Below are positions 26,016-41,632 of a stretch of DNA of 64,000 bases, in pieces (the first letter of the stretch is position 1; every line of letters begins with the position of its first letter). The stretch spans positions 1-64,000 of the forward strand of contig CALBTT010000214.1 in NCBI GenBank assembly GCA_937967645.1, read 5' to 3'. Under the pieces are notes generated by a model that did no database searches, was not told the DNA's origin, and was given only the letters and a program-made list of their open reading frames with translations. A program made the position numbers and the translations under genes. Source of the DNA: an uncultured Zoogloea sp. Lineage in GTDB: Bacteria > Pseudomonadota > Gammaproteobacteria > Burkholderiales > Rhodocyclaceae.

Positions 26016-27380
26016 TCAGGCTTTCTTGACCTTCTCGGGGCGCTTCCAGCCGGCCAGGCTGAGCTGCCGGGCACGGGACACGGTGAGCTGCTCGGCCGGC
26101 GCGTCCTTGGTGAGGGTGGTGCCGGCCCCCAGGGTGGCACCACGGCCGACACGCACCGGCGCGACCAGCTGGGTGTCGGAGCCGATGAAGACGTCGTCTT
26201 CGATGATGGTGCGGAACTTGTTGGCGCCATCGTAGTTGCAGGTGATGGTGCCCGCCCCAACGTTGACCCGCTGGCCGATGTCGGCGTCGCCCACATAGGC
26301 CAGGTGGTTGGCCTTGGAGTGGTCGGCGATGTTGCTGTTCTTCACTTCGACGAAGTTGCCCAGGTGCACGTCGGTGCCGAGCACGGTACCCGGACGGGTG
26401 CGGGCGTAGGGCCCGATCACGCAGGCCTCGCCCATCACGGTGTCCTCGATCTGGGAGAAGGCGGCGATGCGCGTGCCGGCGCCGATCTTCGCATTGCGGA
26501 TGATGCAGTTGGCGCCGATGCGCACCCCGTCGCCCAGCTCCACGTCACCCTCGAAGATGCAGTTGATGTCGATCTCCACGTCGCGGCCGCACACCAGGCG
26601 ACCACGCACGTCGAGGCGGGCCGGGTCGATCACGGTGACGCCTTCGTCGGTGAGGCGGCGGGCGATGTTGCGCTGGTGGATGCGCTCCAGCTCGGCCAGC
26701 TGGGTCTTGTTGTTCACGCCGAGGGTTTCCTCGAAGGCGTCGGGCTGGGTGGTGATGACCTCGAGGCCGTCGGCCACCGCCATGGCGATGATGTCGGTGA
26801 GGTAGTACTCGCCCTGGGCGTTGTCGTTCCTGAGATTGGCGAGCCACTGGCGCAGACGCGCCACCGGGGCGGCCAGGATGCCGGTGTTGACCTCGGTGAC
26901 GCGGCGTTCCTCGGGGCTGGCATCCTTCTCTTCGACGATACGGGTGACCTTGCCCGCCACGTCACGCAGGATGCGGCCATAGCCGGTGGGGTCGGCCATC
27001 TCGACGGTGAGGAGGGCCAGGCTGCGATCGCTGGCAGCCGCGGTGAGACGGCGCAGGCTGGCCTGGCCGATCAGGGGTACATCGCCGTAGAGGATGAGGG
27101 CGATGTCGCCATCCTCCACCAGGGGCATCGCCTGCTGCACCGCATGCCCGGTGCCCTGCGGCGGATCCTGACGGGCCCAGGCCAGATCGGGCGCGGCCAG
27201 GGCTTCACGCACCACCTCGCCGCCATGGCCGTACACCACCACGATGCGGCGGGCTTCCAGGGCCCGTGCGGTATCCAGCACATGGGCCAGCATGGGCTTG
27301 GCGGCCAGAGGTTGCAGGACCTTCGGCAACACCGAACGCATGCGCTTGCCTTGTCCGGCGGCGAGGACGATCACTTCCAT
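26016..27380 (-). CDS. glmU: Bifunctional UDP-GlcNAc pyrophosphorylase / GlcN-1-P acetyltransferase
   Basis: 454 residues. The N-terminal nucleotidyltransferase (about 1-228) begins [21 protein letters not shown] with the GxGxRM-P-K motif and contains LYGDVPLI. The C-terminal left-handed beta-helix (about 250-450) shows hexapeptide repeats and the active-site stretch [26 protein letters not shown]. It makes UDP-N-acetylglucosamine in the cytoplasm from the GlmS product after mutase action. The start at 27380 gives the canonical N-terminus; a 42-residue in-frame extension is rejected. Confidence 0.98.
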   Translation of the reverse strand: MEVIVLAAGQGKRMRSVLPKVLQPLAAKPMLAHVLDTARALEARRIVVVYGHGGEVVREALAAPDLAWARQDPPQGTGHAVQQAMPLVEDGDIALILYGDVPLIGQASLRRLTAAASDRSLALLTVEMADPTGYGRILRDVAGKVTRIVEEKDASPEERRVTEVNTGILAAPVARLRQWLANLRNDNAQGEYYLTDIIAMAVADGLEVITTQPDAFEETLGVNNKTQLAELERIHQRNIARRLTDEGVTVIDPARLDVRGRLVCGRDVEIDINCIFEGDVELGDGVRIGANCIIRNAKIGAGTRIAAFSQIEDTVMGEACVIGPYARTRPGTVLGTDVHLGNFVEVKNSNIADHSKANHLAYVGDADIGQRVNVGAGTITCNYDGANKFRTIIEDDVFIGSDTQLVAPVRVGRGATLGAGTTLTKDAPAEQLTVSRARQLSLAGWKRPEKVKKA

Positions 27381-27585
27381 AGGAGCCCTTGAATGCGGTT
27401 TGAATTTTGACCGCGCCGATTCTAGCATGCGCAATTTTGACGACTTGCGGCGAAGTTCTCGGATTACATCTCGCCACATTGCCGTCCGGCTGACGCGGTG
27501 CAACACACCTTTGATCTAATACTAAAGATGGGGATTGCGCTTTCCGTAGAATGGCACGTGCTGCAATGCAACTTCAGGACCCGAC

Positions 27586-28998
27586 ATGACAACCGACACA
27601 ATGGATTTCATCCAGAACCGAACCTTTGACGAGATTGCCATCGGCGACTCAGCCCAGTTGGTGCGGACACTCCGGCCCGAGGACATCCACCTCTTCGCCG
27701 TCATGTCCGGGGACGTCAACCCGACCCACGTGGACCCCGAGTTCGCCCGCTCCAGCCAGTTCCGCGAGGTGGTGGGCCACTCCATGTGGGGCAGCGTGCT
27801 GATCTCCTCCATCCTCGGCACCGAGTTCCCGGGGCCGGGCACCGTATACGTGGGGCAGACGCTCAAGTTCTGGCGCCCCATCACGATCGGCGACACACTG
27901 AGCGTGACCATCACCTGCACCAAGCGCTTCGAACACAACCACCATCTGCTGCTCGACTGCCTGTGCGTGAACCAGGACGGCCTGAAGGTCATCGACGGCA
28001 CCGCCGAGGTGATGGCACCCACCGAGAAGATCAAGCGCCCGCGGATGAACCTGCCGGAGATCACCATTTCCGACCGCCAGCAGCGTTACCTGCACGTGCT
28101 CGAGATGACCCGCGGCATGGAGCCGATTCCCATCGCGGTCGCCCACCCCTGCGACACCGAGTCCCTGCGCGGCCCCATCCAGGCCCGCGATGCCGGGCTG
28201 GTGATCCCGGTGCTGGTCGGCCCCGAGAGCAAGATCCGCGAGGTGGCCGAGCGCGAGCATATCGACCTGCGCGGCGTGCGCATCGTGGATGTGCCCCACA
28301 GCCACGCCTCCGCCGAGACCGCGGTGCGCCTGGCCCGCTGCGGCGAGGTGGAGGCCCTGATGAAGGGCTCCCTGCACACCGACGAGCTGATGAGCGAGGT
28401 CGTCGCCAAGGAAACCGGCCTGCGCACGTCCCGGCGCCTGTCCCATGTGTTCATGGCCGACGTGCCGACCTACCCGCACCCCCTGCTGATCACCGACGCG
28501 GCCATCAACATCGAGCCGAGCCTGGCCGACAAGGTGCATATCATCCAGAACGCCATCGAGCTGGCGATCATGATGGGCGTGCGCGAGCCCAAGGTGGCCA
28601 TCCTGTCGGCTGTCGAGACGGTCAACGAGAAGATCCGCTCCACCCTGGATGCCGCCGCCCTGTGCAAGATGGCCGACCGCGGCCAGATCACCGGCGGCCT
28701 GCTCGACGGCCCGCTGGCCTTCGACAACGCCGTGTCGCTGGTCGCCGCCAAGACCAAGGGCATCCGCTCCGCGGTGGCCGGCCAGGCCGACATCCTGGTG
28801 GTGCCCGACCTGGAATCCGGCAACATGGTGGCCAAGCAGCTCGAGTACCTGGCCGATGCACTGATGGCCGGTGTGGTGCTGGGCGCCCGCGTCCCCATCG
28901 TGCTCACCAGCCGCGCCGACACCGCCGAAACCCGAACCGCCTCCTGCGCCATTGCCCAGCTGATGGCCCACAAACGCCGCCTGGTAACCCGCCTATGA
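27586..28998 (+). CDS. Bifunctional MaoC-type enoyl-CoA hydratase / phosphate acetyl(butyryl)transferase
   Basis: 470 residues in two domains. MaoC hot-dog hydratase occupies about 1-145, with the catalytic block VMSGDVNPTHVDPEFARSS. A phosphotransacetylase/phosphobutyryltransferase domain occupies about 165-468, with VEALMKGSLHTDELMSEV, SHVFMADVPTYPHPLLITDAAIN and PDLESGNMVAKQL. The C-terminus overlaps the ackA start (ATGA). The fusion is an established RefSeq-type architecture. It would hydrate enoyl-CoA and convert acyl-CoA to acyl-phosphate, which AckA uses to make ATP. Acetyl versus butyryl preference cannot be decided. Confidence 0.92.
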   Translation: MTTDTMDFIQNRTFDEIAIGDSAQLVRTLRPEDIHLFAVMSGDVNPTHVDPEFARSSQFREVVGHSMWGSVLISSILGTEFPGPGTVYVGQTLKFWRPITIGDTLSVTITCTKRFEHNHHLLLDCLCVNQDGLKVIDGTAEVMAPTEKIKRPRMNLPEITISDRQQRYLHVLEMTRGMEPIPIAVAHPCDTESLRGPIQARDAGLVIPVLVGPESKIREVAEREHIDLRGVRIVDVPHSHASAETAVRLARCGEVEALMKGSLHTDELMSEVVAKETGLRTSRRLSHVFMADVPTYPHPLLITDAAINIEPSLADKVHIIQNAIELAIMMGVREPKVAILSAVETVNEKIRSTLDAAALCKMADRGQITGGLLDGPLAFDNAVSLVAAKTKGIRSAVAGQADILVVPDLESGNMVAKQLEYLADALMAGVVLGARVPIVLTSRADTAETRTASCAIAQLMAHKRRLVTRL

Positions 28999-30191
28999 AA
29001 GCCATCCTGATCCTCAACGCTGGCTCGTCCAGCCTCAAGTTCGCCCTCTTCCCCATGACCCCGCGGCTGGCCGACACGCCGCGCCTGTCCGGCCAGGTCG
29101 AGGGCATCGGCGCCGAGCCGCTGATGCACGCCAAGGACACCAACACCGGCGAGCGCTTCACCGAAGCCCTGAGCGTGCCCGAGGGCACCGATCAGAACGG
29201 CCAGCACCGGGTTGCCCTGGAGTTCATCTTCGAGTGGATCAACCGCCACAGCCCCGGCGTGGACATCGTCGCTGCCGGCCACCGCATCGTGCATGGGGGC
29301 GACCACTACGGCGCCCCGGTGGTGCTGACCCAGGAAGTGGTCGCCGAGCTGGAGACCCTGATCCCCCTGGCGCCCCTGCACCAGCCGCACAACCTGCGCG
29401 CCATCAAGCTGCTGTTCGGCCTGATGCCCGAGGTGCGCCAGGTGGGCTGCTTCGACACGGCCTTCCACCGCACCCGCCTGCCGGTGGCCCGTCACTTCCC
29501 CATCCCCCGCGCGCTGACCAACGAGGGTATCAAGCGCTACGGCTTCCACGGCCTGTCCTATGAATTCGTGGCACGCCAGTTGCCCGACCTGCTGGGCGAA
29601 GAGAAGTCCCACGGCCCCATCGTCATCGCCCACCTGGGCAATGGCGCGAGCATGTGTGCTCTGCGCGACGGCCAGTCCCGCGATACCAGCATGGGCTTCA
29701 CCGCCGTGGACGGCCTGATGATGGGCACCCGCACCGGCAGCCTGGACCCCGGCGTGATCCTGCACCTGGTGGAACAGAAAGGGATGGACGCCAAGACGCT
29801 GAGCAATCTGCTCTACAAGCAGTCCGGCCTGCTCGGCGTATCCGGCCTGAGCCAGGACATGCGCGCCCTGCTGGAGTCCGACGAGGATTCGGCCAAGGAG
29901 GCCATCGAGCTGTTCTGCTACCGCGCCGCCTGCATGATCGGTCAGCTCAGCATGGCCGCCGGCGGCCTCGACGCGCTGGTGTTCACCGGCGGCATCGGGG
30001 AGCATGCCGCAGCCGTGCGCGCCCGCATCGCCGAGTGGCTGGCCTGGACCGGCCTGTCACTCTACCCCGCCGCCAACGAACGCCACGCCACCCGCATCCA
30101 TGCCAAGGACAGCAAGATCGAGGTGCTGGTGGTACCGACCAACGAAGAATGGATGATCGGCCACCATACGGTGAACCTGCTCGGTCTGTAA
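28995..30191 (+). CDS. ackA: Acetate (short-chain acyl) kinase
   Basis: 398 residues, full length. The N-terminal LILNAGSSSLKFALF is the ASKHA phosphate-binding signature. Further family blocks are HRIVHGGDHY, FDTAFHRT, YGFHGLSYEFVA, HLGNGASMCAL, GLMMGTRTGSLDPGV and FTGGIGEHAA. It converts acyl-phosphate and ADP to acid and ATP, or the reverse. Translation is coupled to the MaoC-Pta gene by an ATGA overlap. The transcript ends in the hairpins at 30199-30328. Confidence 0.97.
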   Translation: MKAILILNAGSSSLKFALFPMTPRLADTPRLSGQVEGIGAEPLMHAKDTNTGERFTEALSVPEGTDQNGQHRVALEFIFEWINRHSPGVDIVAAGHRIVHGGDHYGAPVVLTQEVVAELETLIPLAPLHQPHNLRAIKLLFGLMPEVRQVGCFDTAFHRTRLPVARHFPIPRALTNEGIKRYGFHGLSYEFVARQLPDLLGEEKSHGPIVIAHLGNGASMCALRDGQSRDTSMGFTAVDGLMMGTRTGSLDPGVILHLVEQKGMDAKTLSNLLYKQSGLLGVSGLSQDMRALLESDEDSAKEAIELFCYRAACMIGQLSMAAGGLDALVFTGGIGEHAAAVRARIAEWLAWTGLSLYPAANERHATRIHAKDSKIEVLVVPTNEEWMIGHHTVNLLGL

Positions 30192-30198
30192 GGACGCA

Positions 30199-30291
30199 TG
30201 TAGGGGCGGCTTCAGCCGCCCGCAGTCGAGCGCAGATCAAGCACCCGCGGGCGGCTGAAGCCGCCCCTACACGGCCCCCTGCCCCCTACAT
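30199..30291. repeat. REP-like palindrome, perfect 25-bp arms, with CCTACA tail
   Basis: The arms 30199-30223 and 30247-30271 are perfect 25-base reverse complements around a 23-base loop. The core TAGGGGCGGCTTCAGCCGCC is shared with the element at 4679. CCTACACG at 30266 and CCTACAT at 30285 form the tail. It begins 7 bp after the ackA stop, so it is transcribed as part of the ackA 3' end. Confidence 0.85.
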
Positions 30292-30302
30292 CGCCGAAAA
30301 CG

Positions 30303-30328
30303 AAAAAGCCCGCAATCGCGGGCTTTTT
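30303..30328. terminator. Bidirectional intrinsic terminator between ackA and gltD
   Basis: AAAAAGCCCGC (30303-30313), a 4-base loop, then GCGGGCTTTTT (30318-30328). A-runs and T-runs flank the stem on both strands, so it can end the ackA transcript (+) and the gltBD transcript (-). The gltD stop is 19 bp away. Confidence 0.9.
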
Positions 30329-30346
30329 CATGGCGCGGAGGAAGCT

Positions 30347-31810
<1,464 letters not shown>

Positions 31811-31811
31811 G

Positions 31812-36488
<4,677 letters not shown>

Positions 36489-36579
36489 CTTGTTTTTCCT
36501 CGACACAACACAAACCCGGCACCTACATTCCTGTAGCACCGGACCTTCAAACTGCGGAAATCGCCCCGTCCGAACCGCG

Positions 36580-36609
36580 AAAAAGCCGGCGCCTTCCGGC
36601 CAGCCGGCT
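36580..36609 (-). terminator. Terminator-like hairpin with U-tract in the gltB leader
   Basis: On the minus strand, AGCCGGC (36609-36603), a 12-base loop and GCCGGCT (36591-36585 and 36584) are followed by TTTTT, as in an intrinsic terminator. It lies after the dgt stop (36756) but about 90 bp before the gltB start and downstream of a candidate gltB promoter. It could end the dgt transcript or act as an attenuator. The rest of 36489-36755 holds nothing else recognisable. Confidence 0.6.
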
Positions 36610-36657
36610 ACATCGGTCCCGACGAGGAGACCGTTCAAACACATTGGGCGAGGGTCG

Positions 36658-36687
36658 AATATACCGCTCCAGGCCTTGGTTCTTCAA
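36658..36687 (-). promoter_or_regulatory. Candidate sigma-70 promoter of gltB
   Basis: Read on the minus strand: TTGAAG (36687-36682), an 18-bp spacer, TATATT (36663-36658). Transcription would start near 36651, giving a leader of about 160 nt that contains the terminator-like hairpin. Confidence 0.4.
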
Positions 36688-36755
36688 GATTTTTTTGCGC
36701 CGCCGCATGGAGCCGGGGCCGACAGGAACATGCAGCGAAAGCCGCGACCCGGGGC

Positions 36756-37880
36756 TCAGTGGATTTCGCCGACCGCAAAAAGACGGCGATGTTCCCGCAT
36801 GGCGTAACGATCGGTCATGCCGGCGATGTAGTCGGCAATTGCGCGCGGCGTGTCGGCGCGGGCCATCGCCTGATACTGGGGCGGCAGCAGGCGGGGATCG
36901 TTCATGAAAGCGCCGAACAGATCCTGGATGATGCGCCGGGCCTTGTCGGTCATGCGCAGCACCTGGTAATGGTGATACAGGTTCTCTCGCAGGAAGACTT
37001 TGAGAGCCCTCAGCTCGGGAAGCATGGCTTCGCTGTAGGCGACCAGCCTGGGCGCCCGATGCACGTCGCTCAGGGTGGTCACCCCGTGCCCGGCGATGTT
37101 GGCGCGGGTCTGCTCGATCAAGTCCACGGCCATCAGGTTGATCATGCGCCTGATGGTCTCGTGGATGAGCTTGCGTCCGGAAATCCCCGGATAAGCCGCT
37201 TCAACGACCCTGCGCTGTCGGGCGAAGACCGGGACCTCCTGGAGTTGCTCAAGGGTGATGAGCCCGGAGCGCAGACCGTCATCCACATCATGGTTGTTGT
37301 AGGCGATCTCGTCGGCCAGATTGGCCAGCTGAGCCTCCAGGGAGGGTTGCCGCCCCAGCAGGAAGCGCTCCCCGACATCTCCCAGCATTTGCGCGTTCTT
37401 CGGCGAACAATGCTTGAGGATGCCCTCGCGGGTCTCATGCATCAGGTTGAGCCCGTTGAAGTCGGCGTAGCTCTCCTCCAGCAGATCAACGATACGCAGG
37501 GACTGCAGATTGTGCTCGAAGCCCCCCAGGTCCTTCATGCAGGCGTTCAGGGCATCCTGGCCTGCATGGCCGAAGGGGGTGTGGCCCAGGTCGTGGGCCA
37601 GCGCCACCGCCTCGGCCAGGTCCTCGTTGAGACTCAGGGCCCGCGCGATGGTGCGGGTGATCTGGGCGACCTCGATGCTGTGGGTCAGGCGAGTCCGGAA
37701 CAGGTCGCCTTCGTGGTTCACGAAGACCTGGGTCTTGTACTCGAGGCGGCGGAACGCCGTGCAATGGACAATCCGGTCCCGGTCGCGCTGGAACTCCCCC
37801 CGGGCCGTGGGTGCCGCCTCGAGGGTCCGGCGCCCCCGGGAATTGGCCTCGGTAACTGCGTAGGGCGCCAGCACGTACAT
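36756..37880 (-). CDS. dgt: Deoxyguanosine triphosphate triphosphohydrolase-like protein
   Basis: 374 residues of the HD-domain dNTPase family. Metal motif: [19 protein letters not shown] and [17 protein letters not shown] (the HD pair). The N-terminal block [23 protein letters not shown] is strongly conserved in proteobacterial dgt-like enzymes. It hydrolyses dNTPs to nucleosides and triphosphate. The start at 37880 lies 10 bp after the aroB stop; an ATG at 37910 would overlap aroB. Part of the pilQ-aroK-aroB-dgt series. Confidence 0.93.
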   Translation of the reverse strand: MYVLAPYAVTEANSRGRRTLEAAPTARGEFQRDRDRIVHCTAFRRLEYKTQVFVNHEGDLFRTRLTHSIEVAQITRTIARALSLNEDLAEAVALAHDLGHTPFGHAGQDALNACMKDLGGFEHNLQSLRIVDLLEESYADFNGLNLMHETREGILKHCSPKNAQMLGDVGERFLLGRQPSLEAQLANLADEIAYNNHDVDDGLRSGLITLEQLQEVPVFARQRRVVEAAYPGISGRKLIHETIRRMINLMAVDLIEQTRANIAGHGVTTLSDVHRAPRLVAYSEAMLPELRALKVFLRENLYHHYQVLRMTDKARRIIQDLFGAFMNDPRLLPPQYQAMARADTPRAIADYIAGMTDRYAMREHRRLFAVGEIH

Positions 37881-37890
37881 GGAGTCGGCG

Positions 37891-38973
37891 CTAGACGCAG
37901 CAGGCGTCAATGGTCGCGCGCATCTGCGCGGGCGTGGCTTCGGCGCTGATCACCGCCTTGCCGATGGCATTCAGCAAGACCAGGCGCAAGGTGCCATCGG
38001 ACACCTTCTTGTCGTGAGACATCAGCTCCAGATAGCGCTCGGCACCGAGCGCCGGCCCCACCACCGGCAGGCCGGCACGCTCATGGATACGCCGGACGCG
38101 CTCCACATCGGCATCAGACAGCCAGCCCAGGCGACGCGACAGATCAGCCGCCATGATCGCGCCGGCGGCCACCGCCTCACCATGCAACCAGACACCGTAG
38201 CCCATGCCGGTCTCGATGGCATGCCCGAAGGTATGCCCCAGGTTGAGCGTCGCCCGCTCGCCCTGCTCGGTCTCGTCAGCCGCCACCACCTCGGCCTTGT
38301 TGCGACAGGAACGCGCCACCGCCTCCGCCAAAGCGTCCTGGTCGCGGGCCAGCAGACGCTCCAGGTTGGCCTCGATCCATTCCAGGAAGGGCAGGTCGCG
38401 GATCAGACCGTACTTGATGACCTCGGCCAGCCCGGCCTTCAACTCCCGGTCCGGCAGGGTGTCGAGCACCCGGGTATCGGCGAGCACCAGCCGCGGCTGG
38501 TAGAAGGCGCCGATCATGTTCTTGCCCAGCGGATGGTTGATGGCGGTCTTGCCCCCCACGGAGGAGTCCACCTGGGACAGCAAGGTGGTGGGCACCTGGA
38601 TGAAGGGTACGCCCCGTTGATAAGTGGCCGCGGCGAAACCGACCATGTCACCGACCACGCCGCCGCCGAGGGCGATCAGGGTGGTGCTGCGATCGCAGCG
38701 CTCGGCGAGCAGGCGGTCGAAGATCAGGTTGAGGGTCGGCCAGTCCTTGTGCTCCTCGCCGTCGGGCAGCACGATGCGGGTCACGCGGATACCGGCAGCC
38801 TCAAGGCCACCGGCAAATGCCTCAAGGTAAAGGGGGCCGACCACCTCATTGGTGATCACGGCAACCCGCCGGGTCTTCAGATAAGGCAGGACCAGTGTGG
38901 CGTCGCCGACCACACCCGCTCCGATGCGGATGGGGTAGCTGCGCTCGGCCAGCTCGACATTCAGTGTTCGCAT
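37891..38973 (-). CDS. aroB: 3-dehydroquinate synthase
   Basis: 360 residues. NAD-binding and active-site blocks are [59 protein letters not shown] and [12 protein letters not shown], the last with metal-ligand histidines. It catalyses the second step of the shikimate pathway in the cytoplasm. The start overlaps the aroK end by 13 bp, so the pair is translationally linked. Confidence 0.98.
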   Translation of the reverse strand: MRTLNVELAERSYPIRIGAGVVGDATLVLPYLKTRRVAVITNEVVGPLYLEAFAGGLEAAGIRVTRIVLPDGEEHKDWPTLNLIFDRLLAERCDRSTTLIALGGGVVGDMVGFAAATYQRGVPFIQVPTTLLSQVDSSVGGKTAINHPLGKNMIGAFYQPRLVLADTRVLDTLPDRELKAGLAEVIKYGLIRDLPFLEWIEANLERLLARDQDALAEAVARSCRNKAEVVAADETEQGERATLNLGHTFGHAIETGMGYGVWLHGEAVAAGAIMAADLSRRLGWLSDADVERVRRIHERAGLPVVGPALGAERYLELMSHDKKVSDGTLRLVLLNAIGKAVISAEATPAQMRATIDACCV

Positions 38974-39488
38974 AAGGTTTGCAGCTCTTTCTCGATCATC
39001 CTGACCATGGCGTGGGGGGTCCCCCGACCGCCCTCGACGATCACGTGGGCCGCCTCCCGGTAGAACGGGTCACGAGCCACGAACAACTGCTGCAGGCGCC
39101 CCCTGGGATCGGGGACCTGCAACAGCGGACGACTCCGGTCGTGACGGGTCCGCTCCCACAGGACGTGAGGCGGCACATTGAGGTAGATGACCACGCCCCG
39201 GCTGGACAGCAGGGCGCGGTTCTCCGGCTTGATGACGGCACCGCCACCGGTCGCGAGCACGATGCCCGATTCCTGGGTCAGCTCATCGAGGGTGTGGGTT
39301 TCCCGCTTCCGGAAACCCTCCTCACCCTCGATCTCGAAGATGGTCGGGATCTTGACCCCGGTCCGGACCTCGATCTCGTGATCGCTGTCCATGAACCGGA
39401 GGCCCAGGCGCTTTGCCAGCTCGCGCCCCACGGTCGTCTTGCCCGACCCGGGCATGCCGACCAGTACGATACATCTCGGGTGATTCAT
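38961..39488 (-). CDS. aroK: Shikimate kinase
   Basis: 175 residues. The P-loop [11 protein letters not shown] is at residues 11-21. Shikimate-binding residues are in FMDSDHEIE and FRKRET, and ATGGGAV is the Walker B-like loop; RSRPLL is the lid. It phosphorylates shikimate at O3. The start at 39488 gives the standard short N-terminus. It follows the Ig-repeat lipoprotein gene by 49 bp and overlaps aroB by 13 bp. Confidence 0.97.
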   Translation of the reverse strand: MNHPRCIVLVGMPGSGKTTVGRELAKRLGLRFMDSDHEIEVRTGVKIPTIFEIEGEEGFRKRETHTLDELTQESGIVLATGGGAVIKPENRALLSSRGVVIYLNVPPHVLWERTRHDRSRPLLQVPDPRGRLQQLFVARDPFYREAAHVIVEGGRGTPHAMVRMIEKELQTLCEH

Positions 39489-39537
39489 GCTCCGCCCCCT
39501 GCTGCCGGGGCACCGTCGCTGATCCCCGAAGCAGTCG

Positions 39538-41607
39538 TCAATTGATCGTGATGGTCCTGGCGCTGGCATCCCCGCTCGGCGAAGTCACGGTGATGGTGAC
39601 GCTACCGACGGGCTTGCTGGTGCACTTGGTGCCTTCGACGATGATGGAGTGGAAGGTACCACCCGGCGCGTTCGTGTTGGGGACCGTTTCATTGCCCTGA
39701 GGGATGGACACGGTCGCCTTCACGGTCTCACCCGTGTCGTTCGTGTAGGTCACACCCGACACCGCGGTGATCGCAGCCCCCGCCGGCATCGGGTTGTTGT
39801 TCACATCCGACAGGCGGAAGGTGAAGCTGCCCGTGCAGGCAGGCAGGGCCGGCATCGTGAAGGTGGAGGGCGTCACGGTGCCGATCGCGAAGCTGGACAG
39901 CGTGACCACGATGTTGCGACGCACATGGGCAGCACCCCAAGCACCATCGCAGGTACCTGCCTTGTAGGGCGCATTGTGGTAGCGGCCATCGGACGGATAG
40001 GACGGGCAGGCCGTGGTGTTGGCGGAGCTGAACTGGATCTCGCGCTCGCCGGAAGACCAGGCCTTGTTCTCGTTGTTATCCACGAAGGCATCGCCCAGAT
40101 CGCGGAAGGTTTCGCCCGCGTCATAGACGTTGTTGGTGTTCGCGTCGTCAAAGCTCTCTTCGCCCTGGGCGTAGGCCAGGATGGTCACCCGGCCAGCCGT
40201 GACGCCGAAGGAGGAGGGCTCGCTGTCCACACGGGGACGCAGCTCGCCGCTGGTGATATTCACCGAGCAGCTCCCCAGAGTGGTCGTGCAGAAGGGATCC
40301 ACGCCCGCACCTTCACTGATGAAGTTGACCACCGTCCCATCGGCCACGGGGTTACCCAGGCGGTCGAAGGCATAGACAGTCGCCGTCGTCCGGGTGCCGT
40401 CCCGGTTCCAGCCCTCGATGTTGAACGTACCGACAGACAGGGAGAAGCGATCCTGGGTCGGACGGCCGGTGGAGATAGTGAGGTTGGTGGACTGGGTCTT
40501 GATCGTCGGGTCGTCGACCAGGGTTGCGGTCACCCAGACCGGCGTCGGCACGGAACCGGCAGAAACGGTCACGCTGACGAGGCCCTGGGAATCGGAGGTG
40601 GCCTGCACGGCACCTGACGACTGGCCATTGAGCTTGATGCCGCCCACCCGGGTGGACAGGTCGAAGCTGACCGACTTGGAGGCCACCGGGGTGTTGGTGC
40701 TGTCCACCACCTTGAAGGTAACGACGGAATCGGAACTCAGGCCGCCACCACCGGTACCCGCCAGCACGATCGACGAGGGCGTCGCAGAGACGTAGCCGAT
40801 GTTCGAGGCCTTCGGGGCCGCCACGGCGATGGTCGTCTGGGCACTGCTACCCTGGACCGAGGCAGTGATGGTGTCGGTACCGGCGCAGCCCTTGTCGGTG
40901 TAGGTGGCCGTGGCAATCCCATTCACCGTGGTGACACTGCTGGTGAGGCTGGCCTTGCCGTTGCTGGAGCAGCCGGACGCGAAATTCACCGTCAGGGGCG
41001 TGGCGCTCAGGCTGCCGTTGAAATAGACCTGAACCGAGATAGAGGTACTACCGTAGGCGCTCAGGGAGGTGCTGTTGGCGGCGAGCCCGGAGAGGGTCAC
41101 GACACCGGGGCTGACACTGAATGCCACCTTCTGGGTGGCCGCCGTACCATCGACATCCACCGTAGCGGTGACTTCCGCCGCACCGCTTGAGGACAGGTCG
41201 GCCGCCAGCAGGGTGATGGTGGTGTAGCCGTTCGCGTCAGTCAGGCGCGTACCCGCAGCAGGATCAAAAGTGGCCAGCGAACTATTGGTCGTGAAGGTCA
41301 CGACCTTGTTGGCCAGCGGGGCACCCGCAGCGGTCAGCAGCAGGGCTCTGACGGTCAGCGGCTTGCCGGAGGTCAGGTTGTTGCTGGCCGCACCGGTCCC
41401 GGCATCCACCAGGGTCAGGGTGAACTTGGGCGCCTGGGCAGCACTGTCGGTGCCGGACCCGTTACAGGTCAGGAAGCCGCCCGGGCACCCGGTGTTGCTG
41501 CTGCCGCCTCCGCCACCGCCGCCACAACTGGCGAGCGCGAGGGCGACAAAGGCCGGGACGAGAAGACGGGCAGGCGAGCGCATGCCCGCGGTAAAGAAGT
41601 CACGCAT
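39538..41607 (-). CDS. Ig-like (Big_1-type) repeat lipoprotein between pilQ and aroK
   Basis: 689 residues. The signal peptide ends in the lipobox LASC with Cys28, followed by a Gly-rich linker. The body is beta-rich with several Ig-like repeats (TSGKPLTVRALLLTAAGAPLANKVVTF, TDANGYTTITLLA, DSQGLVSVTVSAG), as in invasin-type Big_1 domains. Two EF-hand/dockerin-style loops lie at residues 488-499 (D488, N490, N492, D496, E499) and 510-521 (D510, N512, N514, S518, E521). Paired cysteines in the C-terminal part suggest disulfides. It starts 25 bp after the pilQ stop on the same strand. Probably a surface or periplasmic-face lipoprotein. A role in pilus-related adhesion is inference. Confidence 0.85.
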   Translation of the reverse strand: MRDFFTAGMRSPARLLVPAFVALALASCGGGGGGGSSNTGCPGGFLTCNGSGTDSAAQAPKFTLTLVDAGTGAASNNLTSGKPLTVRALLLTAAGAPLANKVVTFTTNSSLATFDPAAGTRLTDANGYTTITLLAADLSSSGAAEVTATVDVDGTAATQKVAFSVSPGVVTLSGLAANSTSLSAYGSTSISVQVYFNGSLSATPLTVNFASGCSSNGKASLTSSVTTVNGIATATYTDKGCAGTDTITASVQGSSAQTTIAVAAPKASNIGYVSATPSSIVLAGTGGGGLSSDSVVTFKVVDSTNTPVASKSVSFDLSTRVGGIKLNGQSSGAVQATSDSQGLVSVTVSAGSVPTPVWVTATLVDDPTIKTQSTNLTISTGRPTQDRFSLSVGTFNIEGWNRDGTRTTATVYAFDRLGNPVADGTVVNFISEGAGVDPFCTTTLGSCSVNITSGELRPRVDSEPSSFGVTAGRVTILAYAQGEESFDDANTNNVYDAGETFRDLGDAFVDNNENKAWSSGEREIQFSSANTTACPSYPSDGRYHNAPYKAGTCDGAWGAAHVRRNIVVTLSSFAIGTVTPSTFTMPALPACTGSFTFRLSDVNNNPMPAGAAITAVSGVTYTNDTGETVKATVSIPQGNETVPNTNAPGGTFHSIIVEGTKCTSKPVGSVTITVTSPSGDASARTITIN

Positions 41608-41632
41608 GGGTTATTCCATTCAGGCCGGTGTA

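Noticed and set aside
27381..27506. 42-residue N-terminal extension of GlmU
   Set aside because: The canonical GlmU N-terminus begins at 27380; the extension is noncoding-like leader.
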